A stretch of 8,516 nt of DNA from Candidatus Zixiibacteriota bacterium (GCA_003641425.1 QNAH01000106.1:1-8516); one strand, 5' to 3'. Counted from the first letter of the stretch, positions 1 through 6,031 are shown. The notes: generated from the letters alone by a model not told the origin. Translations and numbers: made by a program.

Positions 1-142
1 ACAGAATTGATCATTCTATCACTTCCCATAGTAAATCTCGCTCCGTAATCGCCTTATCTTTTGTCCGGGATGTAAAATCAATGATGTCGTCAAAAATATG
101 ACGATCAGGAAAGCCGTTTTGTCTAATACCGGGCTTATCGGA

Positions 143-267
143 GCAGATGTGGACATCTGCCGCCCACAGAGAGCCTTATGGGGCAGATGTGGACATCGGC
201 CGCCCACAGAGCCTAATGGGGCAGATGTGGACAGGCCTCCTGAGCCTCGAAGGATCTGCCGCCCACA
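143..267. repeat. three tandem copies of a ~40-bp palindromic repeat
   Basis: Copies begin at 143, 183 and 221, giving periods of 40 and 38 bp. Each opens with GCAGATGTGGACA and carries the CCGCCCACA tail. The core of copy 1 is an exact inverted repeat, GCAGATGT-GG-ACATCTGC. In copies 2 and 3 the preceding TGGG can extend the stem by pairing with CGCCCA across a 2-nt bulge. Copy 2 has one mismatch (ACATCGGC). Copy 3 is split by a 21-nt insertion (234-254) placed inside the right arm, after which the repeat resumes exactly with TCTGCCGCCCACA. The block is GC-rich inside an AT-rich spacer, which resembles REP-type dispersed repeats. Whether it recurs across the genome cannot be seen here. Open frames crossing it are low-complexity by-products. 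Confidence 0.8.
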
Positions 268-592
268 AGATCCCTACGTTCAATAACCCGAATTTGCGGT
301 CATTCCAATCCGTTAGATCGACTTTCTCTCTTTGATGGCTGCACAGTGCTGCAATATATACTGGAATACTGGATGTATTATAATATGAATGAAAATATAA
401 ATCAATAAAAATTATGACAATAATTGAAAATTTATTGAATTTGCCCAAAAGATGAATTTTCTGGAATTATTACAGATGTTTATCTGTAATCGGATCGGAT
501 TTTATTTCTCAATTCACCCACGCCCCTTTCGTATTTATTTTAGGGCGTTGATTCGGTTTAGTTTTGAAATTATTTCCCCCGGTTAGTGTCAA
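268..592. other. non-coding AT-rich spacer upstream of the acetyltransferase
   Basis: No reading frame here has a credible start, ribosome binding site or recognisable product. The only minus-strand frame of any length begins at 448 and runs into the palindromic repeats, so it is treated as spurious. The one structured element is the hairpin at 469-490. No convincing -35/-10 pair for the acetyltransferase was found; TTGATT (548-553) followed by TATTTC (571-576) is only a weak match. Confidence 0.6.
469..490 (+). other. perfect 9-bp hairpin (attenuator or terminator-like)
   Basis: ATTACAGAT (469-477) and ATCTGTAAT (482-490) are exact reverse complements around a 4-nt GTTT loop. The plus strand downstream is T-rich (ATTTTATTT near 499-507) but only after about nine intervening bases. 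This is therefore not a canonical intrinsic terminator. It lies about 150 bp upstream of the acetyltransferase start. Its role is unknown. Confidence 0.35.
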
Positions 593-640
593 TTGAAAAT
601 AAAAATCCAAATAAATCTACCTGAAAAACGGGGTAATGTT

Positions 641-1225
641 ATGGAGAAAATATTGAAATTAAAAAACGGCCTCGAGGTCACGGTCCGCGAGATGCGGGAA
701 GATGATGTCCAGCTTTCGCTTGAGTTTTTTCGGAACCTGCCCGCAGAAGACCGGGAATATTTGCGGGTCGATGTCACCGATCCGCTACTGGTCGAGCAGA
801 GAATTCACGGGGCCCTCTCCGGCGGGATAGTGCGTCTGGTGGCGCTGATCGACGATAAAATAGTGGCTGACGGCGCCCTCGAGCGGGAGGGCTACGGCTG
901 GAAAAAGCATATGGCGGAAATTCGGCTGATCGTGGCCCGACCCTATCAGCGCAAAGGCCTGGGATTGCTCCTGGCTCGCGAGCTTTTCTGGATTGCCAAC
1001 CAGGAACAGATCGAGGATATCATGATTGAATTCATGGAAACCCAGGTCGGGGCGGTGAGCATCTTCAAACGGCTGGGATTTCACGAGGATGCTGTCCTGC
1101 ATGATTATGTTCAGGACATTCATGGTAATAAGCATGACTTAATAATCATGCGCTGTAATCTTAAGGAACTGTGGGACAAGCTGGATCATTACATGGCCGA
1201 ATCAGACTGGATGCGGACACGATAA
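641..1225 (+). CDS. GNAT-family N-acetyltransferase
   Basis: A 194-residue GCN5-related acetyltransferase, expected to move an acetyl group from acetyl-CoA to an amine on a protein or small molecule; the substrate cannot be inferred. The acetyl-CoA-binding motif A is clear: a beta strand, AEIRLIVARPY (about 92-102), runs into the pyrophosphate loop Q103-R-K-G-L-G108 and the following helix. The later VGAVSIFKRLGFHED segment is the usual C-terminal GNAT 'xxxFYxxxGF'-type stretch. I place the start at ATG 641 because GGGG (630-633) sits 7 nt upstream. The frame stays open to a TTG at 593, but that start has no ribosome site and would add a 16-residue lysine-rich tail. The gene is monocistronic and converges on the lipoprotein gene. 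No usual residue is missing. Family assignment is secure; specific function is unknown. Confidence 0.88.
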   Translation: MEKILKLKNGLEVTVREMREDDVQLSLEFFRNLPAEDREYLRVDVTDPLLVEQRIHGALSGGIVRLVALIDDKIVADGALEREGYGWKKHMAEIRLIVARPYQRKGLGLLLARELFWIANQEQIEDIMIEFMETQVGAVSIFKRLGFHEDAVLHDYVQDIHGNKHDLIIMRCNLKELWDKLDHYMAESDWMRTR

Positions 1226-1226
1226 T

Positions 1227-1274
1227 AAAAAAGGCAGAACCACCTCGCCCCGATCGGCGCAACATTGGTTCGGC
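1227..1274 (-). terminator. rho-independent terminator of the SPOR lipoprotein gene
   Basis: Read on the minus strand, GGCCGAACCA (1274-1265) pairs with TGGTTCTGCC (1242-1233), ten pairs with one mismatch. A possible inner CGCC/GGCG stem adds to it. Six T follow directly (1232-1227). On the plus strand the same stem has its A run in front and no immediate T run behind. It therefore serves the minus-strand gene best and acts on the convergent acetyltransferase transcript only weakly, if at all. Confidence 0.75.
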
Positions 1275-1295
1275 CTGATTCCAGTCAGATATTTT

Positions 1296-1790
1296 TTACT
1301 GGTTGTAATCGATCCAATAATCGACCGAATATTTGTCCGCCAGTTCCATCCCCGCCGCTTTAGCCTTGGAAAAACTGTCATAAGAGCCGATTCTCAAGCG
1401 GTAGAAAGTCTCCCCATCGACGATTGCCTCGGTAATAAAGGCCTCATATCCGCGCCTGATAAATGTTTCGGCCATATATTTGACCCATTCCGGGTTTCCT
1501 CCGGCGGCCACCTGAACCGTATATTGCCCGGTTCCGGTATATTCCGGCATATAGGACGGGGTTTTCTCCTCCTCGGGAGCCGCTTCCGGGGTCATGGAAT
1601 ATTTTTCCTCGGTCATTTCGGTCTCTCCGGTAACAACCTTCTCGCCCGCCAGCGTGTCTTTGAGTAAATCTTCCGATTCGGTATCTTTGATTTGCTGTTC
1701 AAGCTCGGCGACATCCTCGTCTTTGCTGCAACCGCCAACCATCAGAACTGCCAGGAACAAAATAAAAATCGAAATAGAAATTTTTTTCAT
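1296..1790 (-). CDS. SPOR-domain lipoprotein
   Basis: A 164-residue predicted lipoprotein. The N-terminus has KK, a hydrophobic stretch (about 4-18) and a lipobox VGGC with lipidated Cys21, so the mature protein should be anchored in a membrane facing the periplasm. An acidic, low-complexity linker (about 22-85, rich in E, D, T and P) leads to a C-terminal SPOR domain (about 88-160). That domain begins GQYTVQVAAGG and contains the characteristic YRLRIGSYDSFSKAKAAGMEL stretch in two parts. SPOR domains bind denuded septal peptidoglycan, so a role in division or envelope maintenance is inferred from the family. The start is well supported: GGAGGG lies a few bases upstream of the ATG at 1790, and a TTGACA promoter lies 50 bp upstream. 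It is transcribed away from the cysteine synthase gene and ends at its own terminator. Confidence 0.88.
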   Translation of the reverse strand: MKKISISIFILFLAVLMVGGCSKDEDVAELEQQIKDTESEDLLKDTLAGEKVVTGETEMTEEKYSMTPEAAPEEEKTPSYMPEYTGTGQYTVQVAAGGNPEWVKYMAETFIRRGYEAFITEAIVDGETFYRLRIGSYDSFSKAKAAGMELADKYSVDYWIDYNQ

Positions 1791-1815
1791 ATTACCCTCC
1801 GGATTTTTTCATTCC

Positions 1816-1845
1816 AATAAAGGCTTTATTTGAGATACTTGTCAA
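1816..1845 (-). promoter_or_regulatory. sigma-70-type promoter of the lipoprotein gene
   Basis: On the minus strand a perfect -35 TTGACA (1845-1840) is followed after 18 nt by TTTATT (1821-1816), a 4/6 match to the -10 consensus. This would give a leader of about 20-25 nt before the GGAGGG ribosome site and the ATG at 1790. The same -35 hexamer occurs upstream of three other units in this window, which supports the call. Confidence 0.5.
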
Positions 1846-1891
1846 GACAAAATAAAAATATCATGGCTCCTGTAATATAATTCGGTTGTAT

Positions 1892-1922
1892 TTGAAACAT
1901 TTATTACCTAAAATGTTATAAA
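1892..1922 (+). promoter_or_regulatory. possible promoter of the cysteine synthase operon
   Basis: TTGAAA (1892-1897) is followed by TATAAA (1917-1922) with a 19-nt spacer, or by TTATAA with 18 nt. The predicted transcript would begin only about 10 nt before the ATG at 1938, overlapping the AAAGGTG ribosome site. It is either an incomplete call or a very short leader. Confidence 0.25.
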
Positions 1923-1937
1923 CTTAAAGGTGCAGGT

Positions 1938-2938
1938 ATGAAATATAAAAATAATATTTTGGAACTGATCGGCCGGACCCCTCTGGTCAAAATCGATAAT
2001 GGCTGCGGCGGGAAAGGCCCGCTGATGCTTTTAAAGCTTGAATTTATCAATCCGGGCGGTTCCGTCAAGGACCGGATGGCAAGCTATATTCTCCGTAAGG
2101 CTATGGAAGAAGGTCGCCTCAAACCGGGCGACACCATCATCGACAACACCTCCGGCAACACCGGGGTGGCGATGGCCATGGTGGCCTCGATTCTGGGACT
2201 GAAAGCGATCCTGACCACTCCCGAAAAGACCAGCAAGGAAAAAGTCGATTTTATGAAATCGTTCGGGGCCGAGGTGGTCGTGACCCCGTCCGAGGCGGCT
2301 CATGAGGATCCTGAAGGATCATATATGAAGGCCGTCAATCTGGCCAAAGAAAACGGTTATTTTCACATGAACCAGTATCATAACCAGGATAATGTCGAGG
2401 CTCATTATCTGACCACCGGCCCGGAAATATGGGACGATACCGATCATAAAGTCACTCATTTTGTCGCCGGGATCGGGACCGGCGGTACATTTTCCGGCAC
2501 GGCCCGTTATCTGAAGGAGCAGAACCCCGCAATCAAGACCATAGCGGTCGATCCGGTCGGGTCGATTTTTGCCGATTTTATCCGCGGCAACAAGATGGGC
2601 GAGCCGGAAGCATACAAGGTCGAGGGAATCGGCTCGGATTGTCTTACCGAGGCGCTTCATCCCGGTTTTATCGATGAAGTAGTGACAGTTACTGATGCCG
2701 ATGCTTTCGAGACGGCTCGCCGACTGGCCCGCGAGGAAGGTATCTCGGTTGGGGATCGACCGGGGCGGCAGTCTGGGCGGCTCGTAAGGCGGCCCGCGAA
2801 CTGGATGATAAAGCGGTAATGGCGATAATAGCGCCGGATTCGGGATCGAGATATTTAAGTAAGTGCTTCAATGATGTCTGGATGAGGGAGCAGGGCTTTT
2901 TACCGTTAGAATCCGAGGAAAAGAAACTGGAGGTCTGA
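1938..2938 (+). CDS. PLP-dependent cysteine synthase / cystathionine beta-synthase-type enzyme, frameshifted at 2751-2754
   Basis: A fold-type II PLP enzyme that should condense serine or O-acetylserine with sulfide or homocysteine. Key residues are present: the Schiff-base lysine K44 in NPGGSVKDR, the substrate loop TSGNTG (71-76) and the phosphate-binding GTGGT (180-184). The segment KVEGIGSD (about 227-234) is closer to cystathionine beta-synthase than to CysK (VEGIGYD versus IQGIG), so the exact reaction is open. The frame as written stops at 2819 after an unrelated tail. After V-G at 271-272 the expected VGGSTGAA appears only in the -1 frame. Adding one G to GGGG (2751-2754) restores a 333-residue protein ending at TGA 2936-2938. 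The tail then carries the typical AIIAPDSGSRYLSK stretch. A ribosome site AAAGGTG precedes ATG 1938. DUF1573 follows after 4 nt. Sequencing error, real mutation or recoding are all possible. Confidence 0.85.
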
Positions 2939-2942
2939 TTAT

Positions 2943-3641
2943 ATGAGATCTTTGTTCAAGATATTTTTAATGTTCTTGCCGTTTGTACTGCTTGTTTCGC
3001 CGGCGATTTTTGCCGCCGGAAACCAGCCGGCACGCATCAAGGTCATAGATAGTTTTTATGATTTCGGTCATGTTCCGATGGACTACAAATTGGTGCATCA
3101 TTTCCGGATAAAAAATGAAGGGGCGTCCGATCTTAACATCGATAAAGCCATTTCAAATTGTGACTGCACCACAGCCATTATTCTAAATAAAACGGTTCCT
3201 CCCGACTCAATCGGTGAGATCAAGGTCGTGTTCGATACCCGTGAATATTACGGTTCAAATACCAGAAATGTCACCGTCTACTCCAATGACATTAAAAATC
3301 CGACCGTGGTGCTTAAATATTCATCGGATATCGGAGTAATCCCGAGAGAATTCCGCGCCGAACCGCAATCACTGTTCTTTCTTCCCGGTCACAAATCAAA
3401 AGACGTCAAATTGTTTAATTCAACAGACGGTGATATTGAGTATGATATCGAAATGGAAATCGATTCGATCTTTTCTATAGGCAAAACAAACGGAAAGATT
3501 AAAAAAGGCGAACCGGCCATAATAAAAATTACTCCTCGTGACGATCTACCCCGTGGGACGCATCATAGTAATTTCACCGTATCGTACAAAAGTGAAAAAC
3601 CTACGCGTATCACGGTACCCGTTAAAATAGTCAGGTACTGA
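2943..3641 (+). CDS. DUF1573 exported protein
   Basis: A 232-residue protein with a signal peptide (hydrophobic about 5-24; likely cleavage after AIFA at about 24), so exported to the periplasm or outside. Residues about 35-130 form a DUF1573 Ig-like domain with the family signature: YDFGHVPMD (39-47), an HHFRIKNEG strand, then SNCDCTTA (71-78) and a VVFDTREYYG strand. A second beta-rich stretch (about 138-230) looks like another Ig/ASPM-type domain. DUF1573 has no defined biochemical role; the CDC motif could coordinate or oxidise, but that is speculation. The start is secure: GGAGG (2929-2933) overlaps the last codons of the synthase gene, and the two frames are 4 nt apart, implying co-transcription and translational coupling. 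The transcript ends at the terminator at 3665-3697. Confidence 0.85.
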   Translation: MRSLFKIFLMFLPFVLLVSPAIFAAGNQPARIKVIDSFYDFGHVPMDYKLVHHFRIKNEGASDLNIDKAISNCDCTTAIILNKTVPPDSIGEIKVVFDTREYYGSNTRNVTVYSNDIKNPTVVLKYSSDIGVIPREFRAEPQSLFFLPGHKSKDVKLFNSTDGDIEYDIEMEIDSIFSIGKTNGKIKKGEPAIIKITPRDDLPRGTHHSNFTVSYKSEKPTRITVPVKIVRY

Positions 3642-3664
3642 TTTTATTAAAATCGGTTAAGTCA

Positions 3665-3697
3665 ACGGCCATGGCAGTCTCCATGGCTGTTTTTTTT
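3665..3697 (+). terminator. rho-independent terminator after the DUF1573 gene
   Basis: ACGGCCATGG (3665-3674) pairs with CCATGGCTGT (3681-3690), ten pairs including one G-U, around a 6-nt loop CAGTCT. A run of eight T (3690-3697) follows. It lies 24 nt beyond the DUF1573 stop codon, a textbook position for ending the synthase-DUF1573 transcript. Confidence 0.9.
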
Positions 3698-3852
3698 ATT
3701 GGTTGTGAAGAATTTATAAAATGTGGCGATAATAAATATTGCCAGGGCTTTACCGTATGGGGGTTTTATCAAACTGAAAAGATGATGTTAGACTTTAAAA
3801 TAACATAAGTAGAATAAAATAAACATAATCCAATAATTTATAATAAAAATAC

Positions 3853-3880
3853 TTGACAAATCAGGCTGATACTGTAAATT
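3853..3880 (+). promoter_or_regulatory. promoter of the intergenic RNA candidate
   Basis: A perfect TTGACA (3853-3858) is separated by 16 nt from TAAATT (3875-3880), a 4/6 match to the -10 consensus. Transcription would begin near 3887, just in front of the first stem of the RNA. No coding frame follows, so the promoter is best explained by a non-coding transcript. Confidence 0.5.
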
Positions 3881-3887
3881 TTACTCC

Positions 3888-3969
3888 AGGAAAACGAGGG
3901 TGACTCTCTGCTGTCCCTGGGTAGTTTCCTAGCCCCCTCTACCCAACCAGAGTAGCGCCCTCTTTTTTT
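3888..3969 (+). ncRNA. candidate structured small RNA, unassigned family
   Basis: About 82 nt running from the predicted start of the 3853 promoter to a T7 run (3963-3969). Three nested stems are visible. The outer one is GAGGGTG (3896-3902) with CGCCCTC (3956-3962), seven pairs including one G-U. The middle one is ACTCT (3903-3907) with AGAGT (3949-3953), stacked with a 2-nt AG bulge. The inner one is TGGGTAG (3918-3924) with CTACCCA (3939-3945), seven Watson-Crick pairs closing a 14-nt C-rich loop. The outer stem abuts the T run, so it doubles as an intrinsic terminator. GGGTAG can alternatively pair with CTAGCCC (3929-3935). It does not match the consensus features I know for SRP, 6S, tmRNA, RNase P or common riboswitches. 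Identity is unknown, and expression is inferred from the promoter and terminator only. Confidence 0.5.
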
Positions 3970-4059
3970 CCCCCGCGCATTAATCTCTCTTTAGACCGGG
4001 CAAAAAGAGTGGTTTATGACTACCCTAATCAGGAATAAGATTATATGGTATTAAGGTTG

Positions 4060-4079
4060 ATTGTACTATATAGTACAAT
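4060..4079. promoter_or_regulatory. perfect 20-bp palindrome beyond the end of rtcB
   Basis: ATTGTACTAT (4060-4069) is the exact reverse complement of ATAGTACAAT (4070-4079). The palindrome lies 13 nt past the rtcB stop codon. It is nested in a looser inverted repeat formed by TATTAAGGTT upstream and AACCTTTAATA downstream, the latter overlapping the last rtcB codons. It could be an operator for a dimeric regulator, or a cruciform/AT-rich terminator stem; the plus strand continues with TTTAA but there is no true T run on either side. Confidence 0.5.
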
Positions 4080-4091
4080 TTTAATCCGCTA

Positions 4092-5546
4092 TTAACCTTT
4101 AATATTAAGTATCGGATTGAAACGAGCCACTTTTTTTGATATCTGAAGGGCATCTACCGCATCAACCACCAGATCGATATCCTTATATGCGAATGAAGCC
4201 TCCTCGGCCAATCCCGGCATATATGCCGTTTTCACCAGAATTCCACGTTCGGTCATGCGCTGTTTGACCTTATCACCGCGAATTGTCTTTTTGGCCTTCA
4301 TTCGCGACATAGTCCTCCCGGCGCCGTGAAGCGATGACCCGAAAGTCTCATTGTCGGCCATTGAAGTGCCGCACAGAAGCGCCGAACCGGTCTCCATGGA
4401 ACCGCCCACAATCACCGGCTGGCCGACCGGTCGATAAATCTCAGGAATCTCAGCCTTACCCGGGCCGAATGACCGGGTCGCGCCCTTGCGATGAACAAGG
4501 ACCGTCTCCTCCCGACCGTCAATAGTATATTTCTCAAACTTTGCAATATTATGTGCAACATCATAAATGGTTTCGATTCCAAGCTCGCTGTCGCTTTTCC
4601 TGAATACCTCCCTGAACACTTGCCGGATTCCCGAGACGATCAATTGCCGGTTAACAAAGGCGGCATTGGCGGCACAGGCCATTGCCGAGGCATATCTTTT
4701 CCCCTCATCCGACTCGATTGGAGCCGACATCAGCTCTTTATCGCGGACTTCGAGTCCGTATTTTTGCACACTCCGGGCAAAAATCTTCAGGTAATCGGTG
4801 GCGATCTGATGTCCGAAGCCGCGGGAACCGCAGTGGATGGCAATTAATACCTGGTTATCACGGTCAATTCCAAATCTCCGGGCAATTTCGCGGTCATAAA
4901 TATTTTCGGGACGGGCTATTTCGACTTCAAGATAATGATTCCCCGAACCCAGTGTTCCCATCTGGTTGATTCCCCTGGACATCGCTTTTTCAGAAACGGT
5001 TGTGTGGTCGGCATGGGGAAGCCGCCCATGATCCTCGATCCGTTCGATATCGGTATCGGAAGCGTAACCATTCCGGCGGCACCATTCGGCCCCCTCTTCC
5101 ATGATCCGGCTGAAATTCTTCCGGTCCAGCGTTAAAAAGCCCTTGGAGCCGACACCCGAAGGAATAGTCCTGAAAAGCCGGTTGAGCAGTTCCTCCATTT
5201 TTGGTTTCAGTTCCCCGAGGGTCAGGTTGGTGCGCATCAGCCGCATCCCGCAGTTGATATCAAATCCGATCCCGCCCGGCGAGATGACGCCGTCGCTTAT
5301 CGAAAATGCCGCCACCCCCCCGATCGGGAAACCGTAGCCCATGTGTCCGTCCGGCATGCATAAAGCGTAACGTCTAATGCCCGGAAGACAGGCCACGTTG
5401 GTGATCTGATCGATGACCTTGCTGTCGATACCGTCAATAAGCCGAGGGGAAGAAAGGATTCTTGCAGGAACACGCATACCGTCCTTGAAATCGATTGGTA
5501 TCTCCCAGATATTATTGCTGATTCGAATAAATCTTTCATTTATCAT
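4092..5546 (-). CDS. rtcB: RNA-splicing ligase RtcB (3'-phosphate/5'-OH RNA ligase)
   Basis: A 484-residue GTP- and Mn-dependent ligase that joins RNA 2',3'-cyclic phosphate or 3'-phosphate ends to 5'-OH ends, as in RNA repair and archaeal/metazoan tRNA splicing. The full catalytic set is present and close to the Pyrococcus numbering: metal ligands D96 and C99 in GFDINCG, H204 in GSGNHYLEVE, H238 in IHCGSRG and H332 in DVAHN. The guanylylated H407 lies in HGAGRTMSR. PDGHMGYGFPIGG (65-77) and HRKGATR (352-358) are further family signatures. Length is normal and there is no intein. The start ATG overlaps the archease stop (ATGA), so translation is coupled and the pair forms one unit; GGGAGAGG lies about 16 nt upstream. 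No canonical terminator was seen downstream. Confidence 0.97.
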   Translation of the reverse strand: MINERFIRISNNIWEIPIDFKDGMRVPARILSSPRLIDGIDSKVIDQITNVACLPGIRRYALCMPDGHMGYGFPIGGVAAFSISDGVISPGGIGFDINCGMRLMRTNLTLGELKPKMEELLNRLFRTIPSGVGSKGFLTLDRKNFSRIMEEGAEWCRRNGYASDTDIERIEDHGRLPHADHTTVSEKAMSRGINQMGTLGSGNHYLEVEIARPENIYDREIARRFGIDRDNQVLIAIHCGSRGFGHQIATDYLKIFARSVQKYGLEVRDKELMSAPIESDEGKRYASAMACAANAAFVNRQLIVSGIRQVFREVFRKSDSELGIETIYDVAHNIAKFEKYTIDGREETVLVHRKGATRSFGPGKAEIPEIYRPVGQPVIVGGSMETGSALLCGTSMADNETFGSSLHGAGRTMSRMKAKKTIRGDKVKQRMTERGILVKTAYMPGLAEEASFAYKDIDLVVDAVDALQISKKVARFNPILNIKG

Positions 5547-5968
5547 AAGTCAAACACCGCCTCTCCCTGCCAGTGATCGTTTATTTGTTCAATCTTCAGC
5601 CGGTACAGTGTGACCGCTTTTACATCGATTTTTAAGGTATGTCTTTCGGGATCGATTTCGTCGCCGGATAAAGATGCCCGTAAGTTTATACGATCTCCTT
5701 CATTGATTTCCATCACACAATTTTTAAGGAGAAAATTCTCTGCGTCTTTCAAATAGATGACCTCCGACAGCCAGTCAAAAAACAGGTCTTCCATACTGTC
5801 GGCCTCGAGTTCCACAGTCAGCTTTTTCCGGACCTCAAGATTTTCAGAAGCGACTATTATTTCCGTCATACCCAGGGCGGCATCGGAGAAAAGTTCTTCC
5901 ACGGTTTTGCCGGTTACAATTATACCCGCATCGGCGGTGGAATATTTATCAGAAAACGTGTAAGGCAT
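5543..5968 (-). CDS. archease, RtcB guanylylation cofactor
   Basis: A 141-residue archease, the small protein that speeds guanylylation and turnover of RtcB; its placement directly before rtcB with a 4-nt overlap fits that role. Family landmarks are STADAGI (10-16), GKTVEELFSDAALGM (20-34, in the usual first helix), MEDLFFDWLSEVIYL (59-73), KIDVKAVTLYRLKIE (113-127) and the terminal VFDL with the conserved Asp140. The usual HTAD motif reads STAD here, so the His is replaced by Ser10 while Asp13 remains. Length is typical. The start at 5968 is forced by the N-terminal motif but has no Shine-Dalgarno sequence, and a terminator for the upstream ferredoxin ends only 12 nt before it. Expression may rely on read-through or on a promoter not recognised here. 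Confidence 0.92.
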   Translation of the reverse strand: MPYTFSDKYSTADAGIIVTGKTVEELFSDAALGMTEIIVASENLEVRKKLTVELEADSMEDLFFDWLSEVIYLKDAENFLLKNCVMEINEGDRINLRASLSGDEIDPERHTLKIDVKAVTLYRLKIEQINDHWQGEAVFDL

Positions 5969-5979
5969 ATTATAAACAT

Positions 5980-6010
5980 AAAAAAAACGCCGCCTTATAA
6001 CAAGCGGCGT
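5980..6010 (-). terminator. rho-independent terminator of the ferredoxin gene
   Basis: On the minus strand ACGCCGC (6010-6004) pairs exactly with GCGGCGT (5993-5987) around a 10-nt loop, followed by an unbroken run of T to 5980. It lies 22 nt past the ferredoxin stop and 12 nt before the archease ATG. It should therefore separate the two units. Confidence 0.85.
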
Positions 6011-6031
6011 TATATAAAATATTTAACAGAA

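Larger units (their letters stand above)
3698..4091. other. gene-free spacer with an RNA candidate and a palindrome
   Basis: No protein-coding frame is credible here. From 3698 to about 3850 the sequence is AT-rich and featureless to the eye. From 3853 it contains a promoter, a compact foldable transcript ending at a T run (3969), and further on a perfect palindrome (4060-4079). A short imperfect stem (CTCTTT at 3987-3992 with AAAGAG at 4004-4009) lies between them without a T run. No standard intrinsic terminator for rtcB was found on the minus strand. Confidence 0.6.

Noticed and set aside
1..101. Possible 3' end of a plus-strand gene entering from the left edge
   Set aside because: Two plus frames stay open briefly, for about 15 and 32 codons, but neither translation resembles a known protein end.
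98..335. Two overlapping plus-strand 62-codon frames across the repeats
   Set aside because: Both are repeat-derived in different frames, which indicates chance openness of the GC-rich repeat rather than coding.
176..448. Minus-strand 90-codon frame with a hydrophobic N-terminus
   Set aside because: Its C-terminal half is a translation of the palindromic repeats, it has no ribosome site, and there is no recognisable domain.
593..640. TTG start extending the acetyltransferase by 16 residues
   Set aside because: No ribosome site, a poor lysine-rich extension, and a better-placed GGGG before ATG 641.
785..1135. 116-codon minus-strand frame inside the acetyltransferase gene
   Set aside because: It lies opposite the conserved GNAT motif A, has no ribosome site and resembles nothing known.
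1281..1302. CCAGT/ACTGG stem at the end of the lipoprotein gene
   Set aside because: Only five pairs, with the T run inside the loop, so it cannot act as an intrinsic terminator.
3888..3969. Reading the RNA candidate as a known riboswitch, SRP RNA or 6S RNA
   Set aside because: The conserved cores of those families (such as the SRP GGAAG/AGCAG loop region or the 6S central bubble) are not present and the length is wrong for 6S. No riboswitch-controlled gene follows on the same strand.
4491..4847. 118-codon plus-strand frame inside rtcB
   Set aside because: It is antisense to the highly conserved catalytic core of RtcB; the codon pattern belongs to the minus strand.
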